This document shows, piece by piece, positions 26,201-36,205 of a stretch of DNA of 64,000 nucleotides. The translations under genes and the position numbers were made by a program. Positions within the stretch are counted from its first letter, which is position 1. The number at the start of each line of letters is the position of its first letter. Source of the stretch: Solanum dulcamara (lineage: Eukaryota; Streptophyta; Magnoliopsida; Solanales; Solanaceae). The DNA is taken from the NCBI RefSeq assembly GCF_947179165.1, contig NC_077242.1, forward strand, positions 42,463,097 to 42,527,096, given 5' to 3'. Below the pieces are notes generated by a model. It had not been told where the DNA came from. It searched no databases and was given only the letters and a program-made list of their open reading frames with translations.

Positions 26201-26394
26201 CTGTCAGGTTGCGTTCCCTTTCATGATAAGATACGAATGAAAGAGACTACTTGTACATGGAAAAATTTTGACCCATTGAGGTTTTTGTGAGTAGTATCAC
26301 ATTATACATAGTTCAATTTGACTATAGATAATAGGTACGTATACAGGGGTTCTGGTCGAAAACCAGTAACAGCCTGCGGGATTGGGTCATAACA
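23300..26394 (+). mobile_element. Diverged solo LTR related to element G, plus strand
   Basis: From about 23420 onward this aligns by eye with the reverse complement of the element G LTRs. Shared blocks include 'cataggctctt', 'cgtgaattaattatctaagg', 'ttccgaagttaattttcagc' and 'gccgtttgttaaggtatgg', and the terminal part ends gggattgggtcataaca. The expected opening TGTTACACC is not seen and the first 250 bases are poorly matched, so the left boundary is approximate. It retains the hairpin motif series (25180-25740) and a TATA-like catataaag at 23625. There is no coding content; it is nested in the 22275 LTR. Confidence 0.7.
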
Positions 26395-27059
26395 CAACAC
26401 TAACGGGATAGCTTTAACTGCCCCAAAATTCTCTAAAAATAACATTCATGACATGAATTTTAGAAATTTAGCATGCTCGACGCCCAAACCCCTCCAAAAT
26501 CATATAATTAAGTATACAAATGCCTAAATATGCTCAGTCTAAAGAGGGAAAAATCATAGCCTATATGTAGGCCGACCACGCGCTCTCCAACTCAAGGAAC
26601 CGGAGCTTTTATGTTTTGAATAGCCTCCGACTACTGCCATATTATAAATAATAGAATCACAACATCAATACGGTCGTTTTGACACTAAAATTATCAACTT
26701 TAGAGATGGGTCAATTTTGGAGTCAAAATTGAGAATTATGGGAACCACTCCATAACTCATGGAATTGTCTCAAAAAATAGGTTCTAATTACTACCCTTAG
26801 CTCATGTTCCAAAAAGAAACACAATTCACACAAAACATCAGCTATAATCCAAACATGCAACAAAATTAGGACTTAGCTCAAAAACACCAACTCACAGGGA
26901 AAAAGGGAAATTTACCTGAAGGGAAGCCTCAAATCCTAGTTCTAATTACACCAATAGAATCCTCTCAAAAAATCATGCAAAATAGCCCTTTGAATTCACA
27001 AATCGCCTCTAAATTGGTGGCAAATTCGTGTCTCAAAGTTGGACACTTTAACTAAAATT

Positions 27060-27300
27060 GGGACTTGAAATAAGCCTCAGGTATCGCAAAAGCGAATACC
27101 TGCTGGTCGCTTAAGAGACCACCTCAAAGAGGCGGGCATCGCTTTAGAGACACTAGGTCGCTTAAGCGACCAATCGCTGTAGCAATAGGTCTATTTCTTA
27201 AGCGACACCCAGCCCAAGAGGGCATTGTCACTTTAGCGACCTCCTAGATACTTTAGCGGCACTCGCTTTAGCGACCATAAGTTGCTTTAGCGATGGCACC
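27060..27300. repeat. TCGCTTAAGCGA palindrome cluster, minus-strand LTR copy
   Basis: Copies such as ggtcgcttaagagacc (27106), tcgcttaagcgacc (27149), cactttagcgacc (27229) and cgctttagcgacc (27261) fill this part. It is the counterpart of the 14340-14560 block. Confidence 0.8.
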
Positions 27301-27983
27301 AGACCTATCTAGTGCAAAACTGATCTTAACATATCTAATTCTCCAACGGGATTCTTGAGATTTGTTCAGAACCCCGTGTCTGCAAACAAGATATGCAACC
27401 CTATCAAATTTGACTTTCCAAAATTAATAGCGTATTAGAAATTCCCATACGAGGTTATTTTAATGAAAACTGAGTCCTACACTCAAGTGCCATTTTGAGC
27501 CTAGTTCAACAACAGGCCGCTTTATTAGACCAGAATCCTCGGGAAGCGAATGAAGGGTCGTTCTAGGCCAAACTCAACATGTCAAAACTAATCACATTGT
27601 CTGAATTTTCATCTGAGTGCTTTTCCAAGAATATTGACCAAAGTCAACCTTAGACCAAGTTTCAAAGGTAAAAAATGGTTCCAAATTCATACCGATTACC
27701 TCGATACTTAAGCCTATGATGGTACTAGCCTAATTATCCATTTTAGAGTTGATAAAACTGTCAAAATTCTGTTTTGAGGTTGTTTTTTTAAAGTTATGAC
27801 CGTAGTCAACTTTTTAAGTTATAAAAGCTCTAAAATAGAGAAACGAGCCTAAATCCCAAATGAATGATCAGGCGATCGAACAGTTAGTGCCAGTAAGTCA
27901 TAAATGACTTCGGATCGCTACAAGAACACTTTAAATGATAAGATAAATGCTTTATTTCTAAAATAACCTATAGGGTCATTACA

Positions 27984-28231
27984 GGGAATAAGAGTAGTAC
28001 CAATGAGCCAAGATTGGCTAAGTTCTTATTATGGCCTACTATGTGCATTAAAAGTTTATATCATATATGAGATGTTATGCATGGACTCTGAGCTATCATT
28101 AGGGGTAAGGGACCTATTTGCCTAAATGACTATATATTGTGTACAAAGGGTCACAGGTTGGCAATATGATGCGGTTAGCTATCGGAAAGACCGACATTAC
28201 TAAAATTTGGTTGGTTATGTAATGTATTTAC

Positions 28232-28280
<49 letters not shown>

Positions 28281-28715
28281 CATGACATATGATTATAGTG
28301 GCATACAATGAATATTTGATATTATGAGGTCAAATGTCGGCCATGTATGCTATCAGAGTTTTAGTTTTAGATGGTATCTCTATCACCCTTTTTACTATAA
28401 CTATTTATCATTCTACTTTCCACCTTTCATACCACTATATTTTCATTCGTAGTGACGTCCATTACCTTGGGATGCTGCATTCGTGCTGTAGGTTCATACA
28501 AAGGCCGTGATCGGCCTTTGCACCCGGGATGTGGTCTCAGTTGAGGAGTGGTAAGATCCATTCTTTCTGGAGCTGCTAGTTATATGTAGATTTTTCCTAC
28601 TTGAGTTTTGTATATAGTTGTTAGTATTGTTGGGGACTTTTCCTAACTAGTTGGATTGTACTATTCGTAGAGACTTTTGGACATACCTTGTTGGGTCTTC
28701 TCAACTTCCATTTTA
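27984..28715 (+). mobile_element. Continuation of the unassigned LTR-like unit
   Basis: Probably the right part of the unit that starts at 20760. It contains a (TA)n microsatellite and the inverted pair 'aaaggccgtgatcggcctt' near 28500. No open frame is convincing. It is cut at 28715 by the LTR of element C. Confidence 0.4.
28235..28278. repeat. (TA)n microsatellite, about 22 units
   Basis: An uninterrupted run of alternating T and A of about 44 bases. Confidence 0.95.
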
Positions 28716-28860
28716 TGTCACGACCCAAACCTAGGGCCTAGACGTGACACAGAAAATAAAGTACCCGGAGGCATCGCACCCAAGTTTTTTATAATTCATT
28801 GAGCATTTCATCGGTAATGATAAGCAAAAATGGAAATAAATGAGGTAATGGGACTAAGGG
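28716..28860 (-). repeat. Element C 3' LTR, first piece
   Basis: It begins tgtcacgacccaaacctagg and aligns with the start of the element A LTR at 39992. It is interrupted by element G, whose target duplication AAGGG is its last five bases, and resumes at 39887. Confidence 0.75.
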
Positions 28861-29514
28861 TGTCACGACCCAACCCCGTAGGCCGCAACTGGGTTCCGAC
28901 CTGTACCCTCTCATGCGTATTTATCAACTACACTTAAGTTGAACCGTGTGTGATGTGATACTATATACAAAAACTCCAATAGTTTAAAATTTTTTCATGT
29001 ACATGTAGCCTTTTTCATTTGTATCATATCATGAAAGGGCACGGGAGCCGACAAGGCTGCTATAACCAAAAACATTCACAACATATTGAATAGGCAACAT
29101 CGAAACTAACTCACAAACAACCCACATATACATATGTCTACAGATCTCTAAGAATAGTAACAACAACATATGGCAGAACAAGGCCCCCGCCGTACCCCTG
29201 AATGTACAAATATATACATTAAGTGACCAGCATCAAAATTTAGGCTCCAGAACAGTGAAGCACTTCCGACACAGCTGAGAGGAACTCCTATGCTGATGGA
29301 TCTCCAGAATAAACATCTGTACCTGCGGGTATGAAACGCAGCCCCCCGAAAAAAGGGGGGTCAGTACGATATATGTATTGAGTATGTAAAGCATAACACA
29401 TCGTAACTGAGATCATAACTGAAATAGGGATGCAGGGGACAAGTATAATAACTAAATGAACTACTGTACCTGCACCTTAGGACACGTAAATCATACACAT
29501 CATCATATGCTGTG

Positions 29515-30045
29515 CCAGACCCTCTAGTGAACTCGGTGTTATAATCACTTCTTCATAATCACATATCATCATATCATAATGCATTTCATTTCACCATATC
29601 ATCGTATACGGTATCATACCATCATATACGGTATTATCTTATCATGTATATCATCGTATCATACCCGTTTCACTGCGGGGCTCAGGGTCACAATGTATTG
29701 CTTTAATCTCATATGCATGCCAACATAAAGTATCCGGCCCTTTAGTGAGGGACTCGGTGAATGGAGTGGTGTACGTCTATAGCGTACCATCATAATATAC
29801 ATATGTACCCGGCCCTCTAAGGAGGGACTCGGTGTTCCTTCCTTATTTCACCACACATACAATCATATTACAGCCGGCTTGGCACTCAGTGAATAATCGT
29901 ATCGTCATAACATATAACATATATCACACCTCACATACGACATCGTCTCCTCGTGCGTGGAACTATACACATCCGACCCGGGACGCGGTGAAAGAAGTAG
30001 TAACACTGTGCACGATAACATATCCTAGCCCATTATGGGACTCGA
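29515..30045. repeat. Series of CCCT/AGGG hairpin motifs in element G LTR
   Basis: About six spaced copies of a motif of the form (c)cggccctntagtgagggactcggtg occur. The clearest are at about 29517-29539, 29737-29760 and 29808-29832, with more decayed copies near 29873, 29967 and 30028. The core CCCT...AGGG is self-complementary. Between 29595 and 29670 'tcgtatacggtatcat' type units are interspersed. The right-hand LTR repeats the series at +7,344. Confidence 0.7.
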
Positions 30046-30254
30046 GGAAGGATGGGTTACAGTATGTACGAGTAGAGTAGTGAGAAACCATATGCAACTA
30101 AGTCATTATCTAAGACTCGATGAAACAGTCAAGTGAACCGTCACCTGAAGACTGGGGGAGTAATTATCTGAGGTATCCCTCTAGATGTCATTAGGTCTTA
30201 CATCAGTTGAGGCCTCAAGAATCACAGACATGCATCCAGACAATGCCATATATC

Positions 30255-30372
30255 TTATGCAATCAGAAACATGGTTTATGCAATCAAAGACACGATTATG
30301 CAATCAAAGACACAGTTATGCAATCAGAGACACAGTTATCTAGTCAAAGACTCAACTTATGCAATCAGACGC
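30255..30372. repeat. Six-unit 20-bp tandem array, left LTR
   Basis: Units of the form ttatgcaatcaaagacacag repeat at a 20-bp period, with the fifth unit most altered (ttatctagtcaaagactcaa). Because the units are contiguous with no spacers, this is an ordinary minisatellite. Confidence 0.9.
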
Positions 30373-32003
30373 ATTTACCATTTTAGAGCCTTTAAAAAGA
30401 GAGGAGCTGGTACCTCCACTTACTATTCGTTATATAGAAGGCTTGAGAATAGTAGTTTGACTACTTTCAGACTCTTAATGTTCAGGAGTGATTACAAGTT
30501 ACGAGTTACACTCAGAGCTCGTAAATAGAATTACCTCTAAACCTATATCATATACCATTTCACTTAAAATCAAGCCATTCCAAAGGAAAGGAGAAATAGG
30601 CTTTACATGTACTAGTTTTCATCACATAGAAGACAAAAAGGCAATGACTCAGCTATTGCAGAAGTTCTAATACCAAGAAGTAAACAAGAGTCTCAACTCA
30701 TACTCAGGGCTTTATGAATGGATTGAATCCCAAATATCGTATACATATCATTCATAACTTATATCTAAGACATGCCAAAAGAAAAGAAGAATAGTTCTAC
30801 ATATCTATTCCAAAAATACGCCAAAGGAAAGCTTCACATACCTTGTATGGACTTCTCTTAATCACGTCCACATCGTTGTCCTCGAAACCTATTTAACATG
30901 GAAGTAATGTAAGTATTAACAACCTTGGACTTTTCAGCAACTTAGACTACCCACGATTATTCATAACATTCATCCCTTCGCTCGCTTTCTCGGCTAGTTC
31001 CTTAACTAGTTAGGATGTTAACGAAAATCGGGCAGCACCACCCCTATAATGTGCCCTATCCGAATTCCCAACCATGTCCTTAGCACCTGAAGCCAACCAA
31101 CAATGAAAACATCAGCCCATACATATACATATTACGACAAAATTACACAATATAAACTCCAAACGGCTCGTCCGAAGTTACGATATCAAAAGAGGGTTTC
31201 TAGTTTCTATTTTGCGAAACCTTTAACCGTACGAAGCGTGGAATCATGTGGCTGCAAACAGAAGATCCTAAAAATATTTTAGAACACATTTATACCCTGC
31301 AACACACATCACACAACCAGCAGCAGCCTCCAAACACACCACGCCTCACTTTGACTACAATTTAACTACGACGACTTCAATTTAGATTGTTTCTTTCGCT
31401 GAGCATCCCCACGATTTTTTTCATACTTCCAGCAGTATAAAAGTTACATAATACACTCCATAACAACCTTATAAAGTACTAATTTAAAGGAGAAACCTTA
31501 CCTTACCCGAAATTGGCCAAAACTAGCCAAAATCGCGCCTCGGAAGTTTCTTAACATGCTGAAACTTTAGCGGACTGTTTGTAACTTTTTTGTGCTGCTA
31601 CGAATCATAACTTTACGTTAATAACACCTCCATAGCATGTATAAACTCTCACAAAAATGTGGGAGAAGAGAATCCAACCATACCTTAACAAACGGCTCTT
31701 CAAACGTGCTGAAAATTAACTTCGGAACTCCTCGACGCGGCTGAAACTAAGGGGCTGTTTGCGTGGCTTCTTGCTGCCCCAAATCCGAAATTTTCATTAT
31801 TAAACACCGCTATATCACCGTAGGATACCTTAAATAATTAATTCACGAAACGAAATCGGGCCTTACCTTTTGTTTTGCTCAAACCCGTGGCTGCCCTCAC
31901 TTGTTCTTCACGTTTTTCTCTTGTTGCTGCTTTGTTGCTGCAGTTTGAAGACCCAATTCTGAAGTATATCAATAATATTCATACATACATGTGGTCCCAA
32001 GGG

Positions 32004-32180
32004 GTGACACGTGTCAGCCCCTAAGGATGACACGTGTCAAGCCATGATTGGCCACCGTGTCATGCTGCCAATTAGGGGCTGCCACGTGGCAGCGGGGTCC
32101 ACCTCCCCCAAGCAGCTGCATCACCTACTTGATCCTAAGTAGGTGCATCACCTGCTTGCTTGAGGTGCTGCCACGTGTCG
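32004..32180. promoter_or_regulatory. G-box (CACGTG) palindrome cluster in element G LTR
   Basis: Four CACGTG cores lie within 180 bases. Two are in the 12-bp palindrome tgacacgtgtca (32005-32016 and 32028-32039), one in the 14-bp palindrome ctgccacgtggcag (32079-32092) and one at 32172-32177. CACGTG is the plant bZIP/bHLH G-box. The cluster sits about 360-530 bases into the minus-strand LTR, a usual U3 promoter position. Regulatory activity is inferred only. Confidence 0.55.
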
Positions 32181-32537
32181 CTCCTCCATTGGCTGCCAAG
32201 CGTCGTCTTTTTCCCTTCCTCGCGGGTTCGTAATTTCGTCTCACTTTAAGAGCCTATGTAATCCGTACTACGTAAGCTTGATATATCCTTAAGAAACTTA
32301 AGTGTATAAGACTCTTAACTTAGTGTCTTACGTAGGTAAATCGAGTCCTACGACTCATTTCTTAGCCTCCAACTCTTTCCGGATTCTTATGACTCTATCT
32401 CCAACCTCCCTTCTCGCGAGGTATCACAATCTTCTTTCCTTAGAGTTGCTTGATAGTGTCGTAGCTTATCCGGCTCACATGATAGTGTCTAAGGAACTTA
32501 AGAAGATGTTCCGAGCTCAAGAGTGTGGGGTGTAACA

Positions 32538-32556
32538 TCCTTCCCCCCTTTAGAAC
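32538..32556 (-). other. Element G polypurine tract
   Basis: On the minus strand this reads as a purine run ending aaaggggggaagga directly against the LTR start TGTTACACC. It is the primer for plus-strand DNA synthesis in LTR elements and fixes the orientation. Confidence 0.85.
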
Positions 32557-32579
32557 ATTCGTCCCCGAATGTTGAATAA

Positions 32580-33430
32580 AACTTTCCTTAAGACTTTATA
32601 CGGATCATAGGGAGATGCCTTTCTACTGGAATGGCATACATTTTCGTCCAAAAAATTAATATACGAGTTCCAAGACTGGGGCTATCCGTAGACATCGGGA
32701 ATAGGTATGGACACTTGTGTTTCATGTCCTTTTCAACCTCCCAGTTTATGTCTTCACGATTATTATTCCGCCATAGTACCTTGACGGAAGTTATGTCCTT
32801 AGTTTGCAAACCGTTTAATCTGCTGATCCCGGATGGAGATAGGTTGCCCCTCGTAGGATACCTCCCTGTTATGTGGACCTCCTCCATGGGAAATATTCTG
32901 GGAGCGTCATTTCCATTCTTACGGAGCATTGATCTGTGAAAACTAAATGTATTATTTCAAATCGGACGATAGGTCCCACTCATAGGCAGCTTTATCTATT
33001 CTAAAAATGCTTTGCGAAGGATCAATGTATCCCCTTCTTGATGACTTTAAGCTGCTAATCGATATCTTGTTCCGGAATAAGCTTTACTTCATCAATAATT
33101 TAGTGGGTCACATCTGGGCCTGTCCCTTAATCGAAGGGCAAAATGTCATACTAAGATTCATCTGGGTTCCTCAATCCCTTTCGAAATGATTTCCAACAGT
33201 TAGCTGTAAATTGAACTTTTCTATCTGAGATAATAGATGTGGGGACTCCGTGAAATCTTACTGTTTTGCTACTAAGTCATTTCGCAGAACCCTCAGCTGA
33301 ATATGCCTTTCGAAATGGAGGGGAACAGGTTGATTCTGTCAGCCCATCTACCATAGCCCGTATGAACTCCCAGTTCCTTAGAATGCGAGGTCAGCTCGTA
33401 CTATAATACATATTAACTGCTTTCCACCTC
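32580..33430 (-). pseudogene. Element G integrase remnant with chromodomain-like tail
   Basis: From about 33430 down to 33180 the sequence matches the integrase core region of element A, heavily shifted and broken ('gattctgtcagcccatctac' corresponds to the segment after the first catalytic Asp). The C-terminal part at 32588-32929 is cleaner. It includes a TGRYPTRGNLS-type segment and [26 protein letters not shown] in shifted quality, which is the chromodomain-like tail. No upstream reverse transcriptase follows. It is non-functional. Confidence 0.75.
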
Positions 33431-34012
33431 TGAGTCGGGGTTTCCATTCCCTGAGATAGGCTATCAGACTGCTGATGCTTCTTTTAACTTAAGCTATTGT
33501 ATAACTCCTCTTAATCTAACTTGTAATACCTTAGGTATGCTATCTTTCTCTTTTACTCAGATCTTTTCTCCAGTTTTCTTACCATACATCATATTGTAAT
33601 CCTTACATAAACGTGTGTACAGACATAGAGCAGTCGAGAAAATTCCTTAGCGTTGCTATTCTAGTGGCTTACCTCCTTTAGTCGTGATCAAGGCTTCACT
33701 ATGGCTCTTGTCCTTAATACCGATTATATCTGAATAGTTCTGCCTCGAACCATCTTACACTCTTCCTGAATAGATTCTAAATATGGCAATCACATTGTTA
33801 TTACTGACTTTCTTTTATCGAGTAATCATTTGACCTCGCTCTTAGTATGCCAATATTTATAAGCTGCACAACTATGCTTGTGTCATTTTCACGAGGTGCG
33901 TTGTATTTCAGTCATAATCTTTTCAGCTCTTGGCTTACTCTGTTCTATATGTGTCGTTGTACTAATCCGCTTTTATAATCTCTTTTTGTCATACTTGTTT
34001 TGTTCTCTTTCT

Positions 34013-34121
34013 CACTTCCCAGGGGGTCACCCATCCCAGTGCTACTCTCATTTGAGCACGCTTAACTTCGGAGTTTTGACGGAATTCGGTGCATCAGTTT
34101 GGGTATGATCACGTCCATCCC
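34013..34121 (-). ncRNA. 5S rRNA-derived segment inside element G
   Basis: Read on the minus strand, about 109 bases match plant 5S rRNA across most of its length. The 5' end is ggatggacgtgatcatac. The central aactccgaagttaagcgtgc is an exact match, followed by gagagtagcactgggatggg and tgaccccctgggaag. These cover the A-box region, the intermediate element (gagtag) and the C-box of the internal polymerase III promoter. The last dozen or so bases of 5S are missing, and the 5' arm has mismatches. The orientation equals that of the retroelement. It is not a normal 5S gene unit: there is a single copy, it is truncated, and no T-run terminator is apparent at the expected place. Confidence 0.85.
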
Positions 34122-35684
34122 TTATGGGGTCTCGTTTGACGTTTAAGCGTCCCCATTTACATGCGATAGCATCAGTTGATTTTCTTTTACGCTTGTGCTT
34201 CTTTTGTCCACTTCCCCCCTTTTAGGGTGTACCTATGTCATTCTCCGTATATCTTCAGTTATTTACACGCGAATGATTCTATTCCAACATATTTAACGGG
34301 CTGCACCATATCTACATCTTCTGTTAAATCATCCCCACATTAGGTTGCCTTTCTAGAAAACCCTAGCACAATCGTAGGGTGCTGTAATATTTGGAATATC
34401 TCGAATCGAATCTCATCTAATAATTGATACTCGAGTAGTATCCGTAATGTAGTAGTGCACTCAAAGCCACATTCCATTCATCCCAATCAGTAATTAGCGA
34501 GGGCTCATAATTGGTGCACATTCCCCACTCGAGTGTACTTATACTTAATGACTCATGTTTCGAGCTTCATCATTATACTAACTTTATTCCAGTGGATACC
34601 ACTAATCATTAGAGTGGAGTCACGTATATTAACTTCATTATGCCTTCTGAACTTTCATCTTTGTCATGCGCTTCAGGCTCCCTTCTAATCCTGCTTTAAA
34701 CCATATTAACTTCGTTGCAATAGGGGCCTTATCTTATTACTCTTTTATCATACTATACCTTTAATTCGTAACTGTCTATCTCCCTTTTTGTTCGGTACTT
34801 ATACTTAATTAATCGCATCTATCTTGAGTGCCTCTATTAGAACTTCTATATTATTCCTTCAACTCATTTTCATTTTTGGTTGGGCGTAAGGAATTCCATA
34901 TTACCCTTTATTTCCTTGCACTAGCCATCCTTTTCGTCATCATATAACCTTTATTCGAAACTTTCCTTATGGAACTTGATAAATCTTCCTTATTTGTTCC
35001 ATAGCTTTCTTTTCCGTTCCACACCTATCTTTACATTCCATTTACATGGACCACATCATACCTTCTAGTTAATTCCTTACTAAGTTTTGCTTATTCTCAT
35101 AATGGTTTTTGTTATGTTCACCTGGTACCTTGTTCGCATTCAGACCCATAGTATAATACCGCTTGACTTTCTTCACGATTCTTACTATGGGTTACTTACC
35201 CTTCTTAGCTAGTCTTGTCCTTAATGTCTCACAAGCTATCTTATTAACACTTCATATCCGTCACAATTCTTTTCCCTTTGTACTCTTGTCTTACTCTTGT
35301 CTTAACCATACTGTTACTTCCTTCAACTATCACTTGTCATAGTTTATCCCTATGTATCAATTTAGGCAATGCCTTACTATCTCATTTTATCTCGATCTAT
35401 CAGTCCTCTCTGAGTCATTTTCTTTGGCTTATAGTTCCTTTCTAACTTATTCTACTATACAATATCGATCTCCTAGTTTCTATTGCCATTAATTCAGCAA
35501 TTAACTCATTTCTCGAGGTCAGCCATACTTGTTTAGTCAAATCTCATCATTGTTGCGAGGACAACCTTTCAAGACATACTATAGCCCTGTATCTCATTCT
35601 CTTCTTATTTCTAGAAAAATTTGGGCAGAGTTTCCTCTGTATTTCTTACTATCTCAACACCTGTACGCAGAAAATACCAACAAT

Positions 35685-35795
35685 GCCTCACAGGGAACAC
35701 ATATATACATTCATATTGTATAACATCTCAGCCACACAGGGCACACATATATAGTCATATCATCTCATATCGCAGCTGCACAGGGCGCCCATAAT
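35685..35795. repeat. Degenerate direct repeats in element G interior
   Basis: Three related units contain 'cacagggaacacatatata', 'cacagggcacacatatata' and 'cacagggcgcccata', spaced about 50-60 bases apart. Confidence 0.6.
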
Positions 35796-36060
35796 TAACA
35801 GTATGGAAATGAACTTACCTGTTATGTCCACTCGAGCTGCACCTGTTATACTTTCCTATTTACCTTTCCTTTTACTTTTCAATTGTATCTGTCAATCGCA
35901 TTTCAATACCTTACCTGACATAGGGCTTTTGTGCCTTTGCTTACATGCGTGCTTCTTAACATCCAATATTGTCAGTTACTTTCTTCTATCGGTGTTGTCT
36001 TCCTGCTAAAATCGCAGGTTAGTATGAGGAATTTCATTTCCTATAGCTCGGCTCTATCGC

Positions 36061-36189
36061 ACGATCTTAGATATGAAAGAAAGTAACATCCTAAATATCC
36101 TGTAGCCTCCTGTCTATAGATGTAGTGCACAACACACCGATAAACAAGACTCTACTAGACACGGTTTGTAGACATTCCAAGGACGAACT
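36061..36189 (-). other. Element G leader between primer-binding site and interior
   Basis: It matches the leaders of elements A (55135-55268) and B (48225-48357) in order ('gaaagaaagtaacatcct', 'tagatgtagtgcacaacaca', 'gactctactagacacgg'), so element G shares a leader with the coding gypsy elements. This shared leader may hold the packaging signal; that is inference. Confidence 0.65.
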
Positions 36190-36205
36190 GCTCTGATATC
36201 ACTTC
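36190..36205 (-). other. Element G primer-binding site
   Basis: The minus-strand sequence gaagtgatatcagagc lies directly inside the LTR. It matches the plant initiator-Met primer-binding sequence at all but one base (TGATATCAGAGC against TGGTATCAGAGC). Confidence 0.85.

Larger units (their letters stand above)
22275..27983 (-). mobile_element. Second copy of the 13675-type LTR, minus strand, split by an insertion
   Basis: It begins tgtcacgacctgatttctc and ends cctatagggtcattaca, the reverse complement of the solo LTR at 13675-16760. Matching blocks run over 22275-23060 and 26400-27983, including 'gcgggcatcgctttagagac' within its palindrome block. The flanks GGAAA (22270-22274) and GGGAA (27984-27988) agree at four of five bases, which fits an old target duplication around a solo LTR. 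Between about 23300 and 26394 it contains a plus-strand LTR of the element G family. Confidence 0.75.
28861..32537 (-). repeat. Element G 3' LTR (3,677 bp)
   Basis: It runs from tgtcacgacccaaccccgta to gagtgtggggtgtaaca. A constant offset of 7,344-7,345 relates it to the right-hand LTR over its whole length, so there are almost no net insertions or deletions. By eye about 20 differences occur in the first 680 bases and fewer later. Small open frames that recur in both copies (for example 30271-30528 and 37615-37872) follow from the LTR duplication and are not evidence of coding. Confidence 0.92.
33431..36060 (-). other. Element G non-coding interior with strong strand skew
   Basis: Where gag, protease, reverse transcriptase and RNase H should lie, I find no recognisable coding sequence. 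The plus strand is pyrimidine-rich. In 34681-34860 I counted 17 G against 42 C, with T exceeding A, so the element's sense strand is purine-rich. A 5S-like segment sits at 34013-34121 and a short degenerate repeat at 35685-35795. Confidence 0.7.

Noticed and set aside
30255..30372. CRISPR-like array
   Set aside because: Units are contiguous with no unique spacers, and the sequence is a plant LTR.
30271..30528. Open frames conserved twice (also at 37615-37872), plus the pairs at 30488/37832, 32048/39392 and 32302/39646
   Set aside because: The two copies are the two LTRs of element G; similarity comes from LTR duplication. The frames are short, partly made of the 20-bp array, and have no recognisable domain.
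34013..34121. Functional 5S rRNA gene
   Set aside because: It is truncated at the 3' end, single, mismatched in the 5' arm and embedded in a retroelement, not in a tandem 5S array.
33600..34700. Cassandra TRIM insertion around the 5S segment
   Set aside because: I could not find paired LTR ends, a second 5S copy or a target duplication, so I left it as a possibility only.
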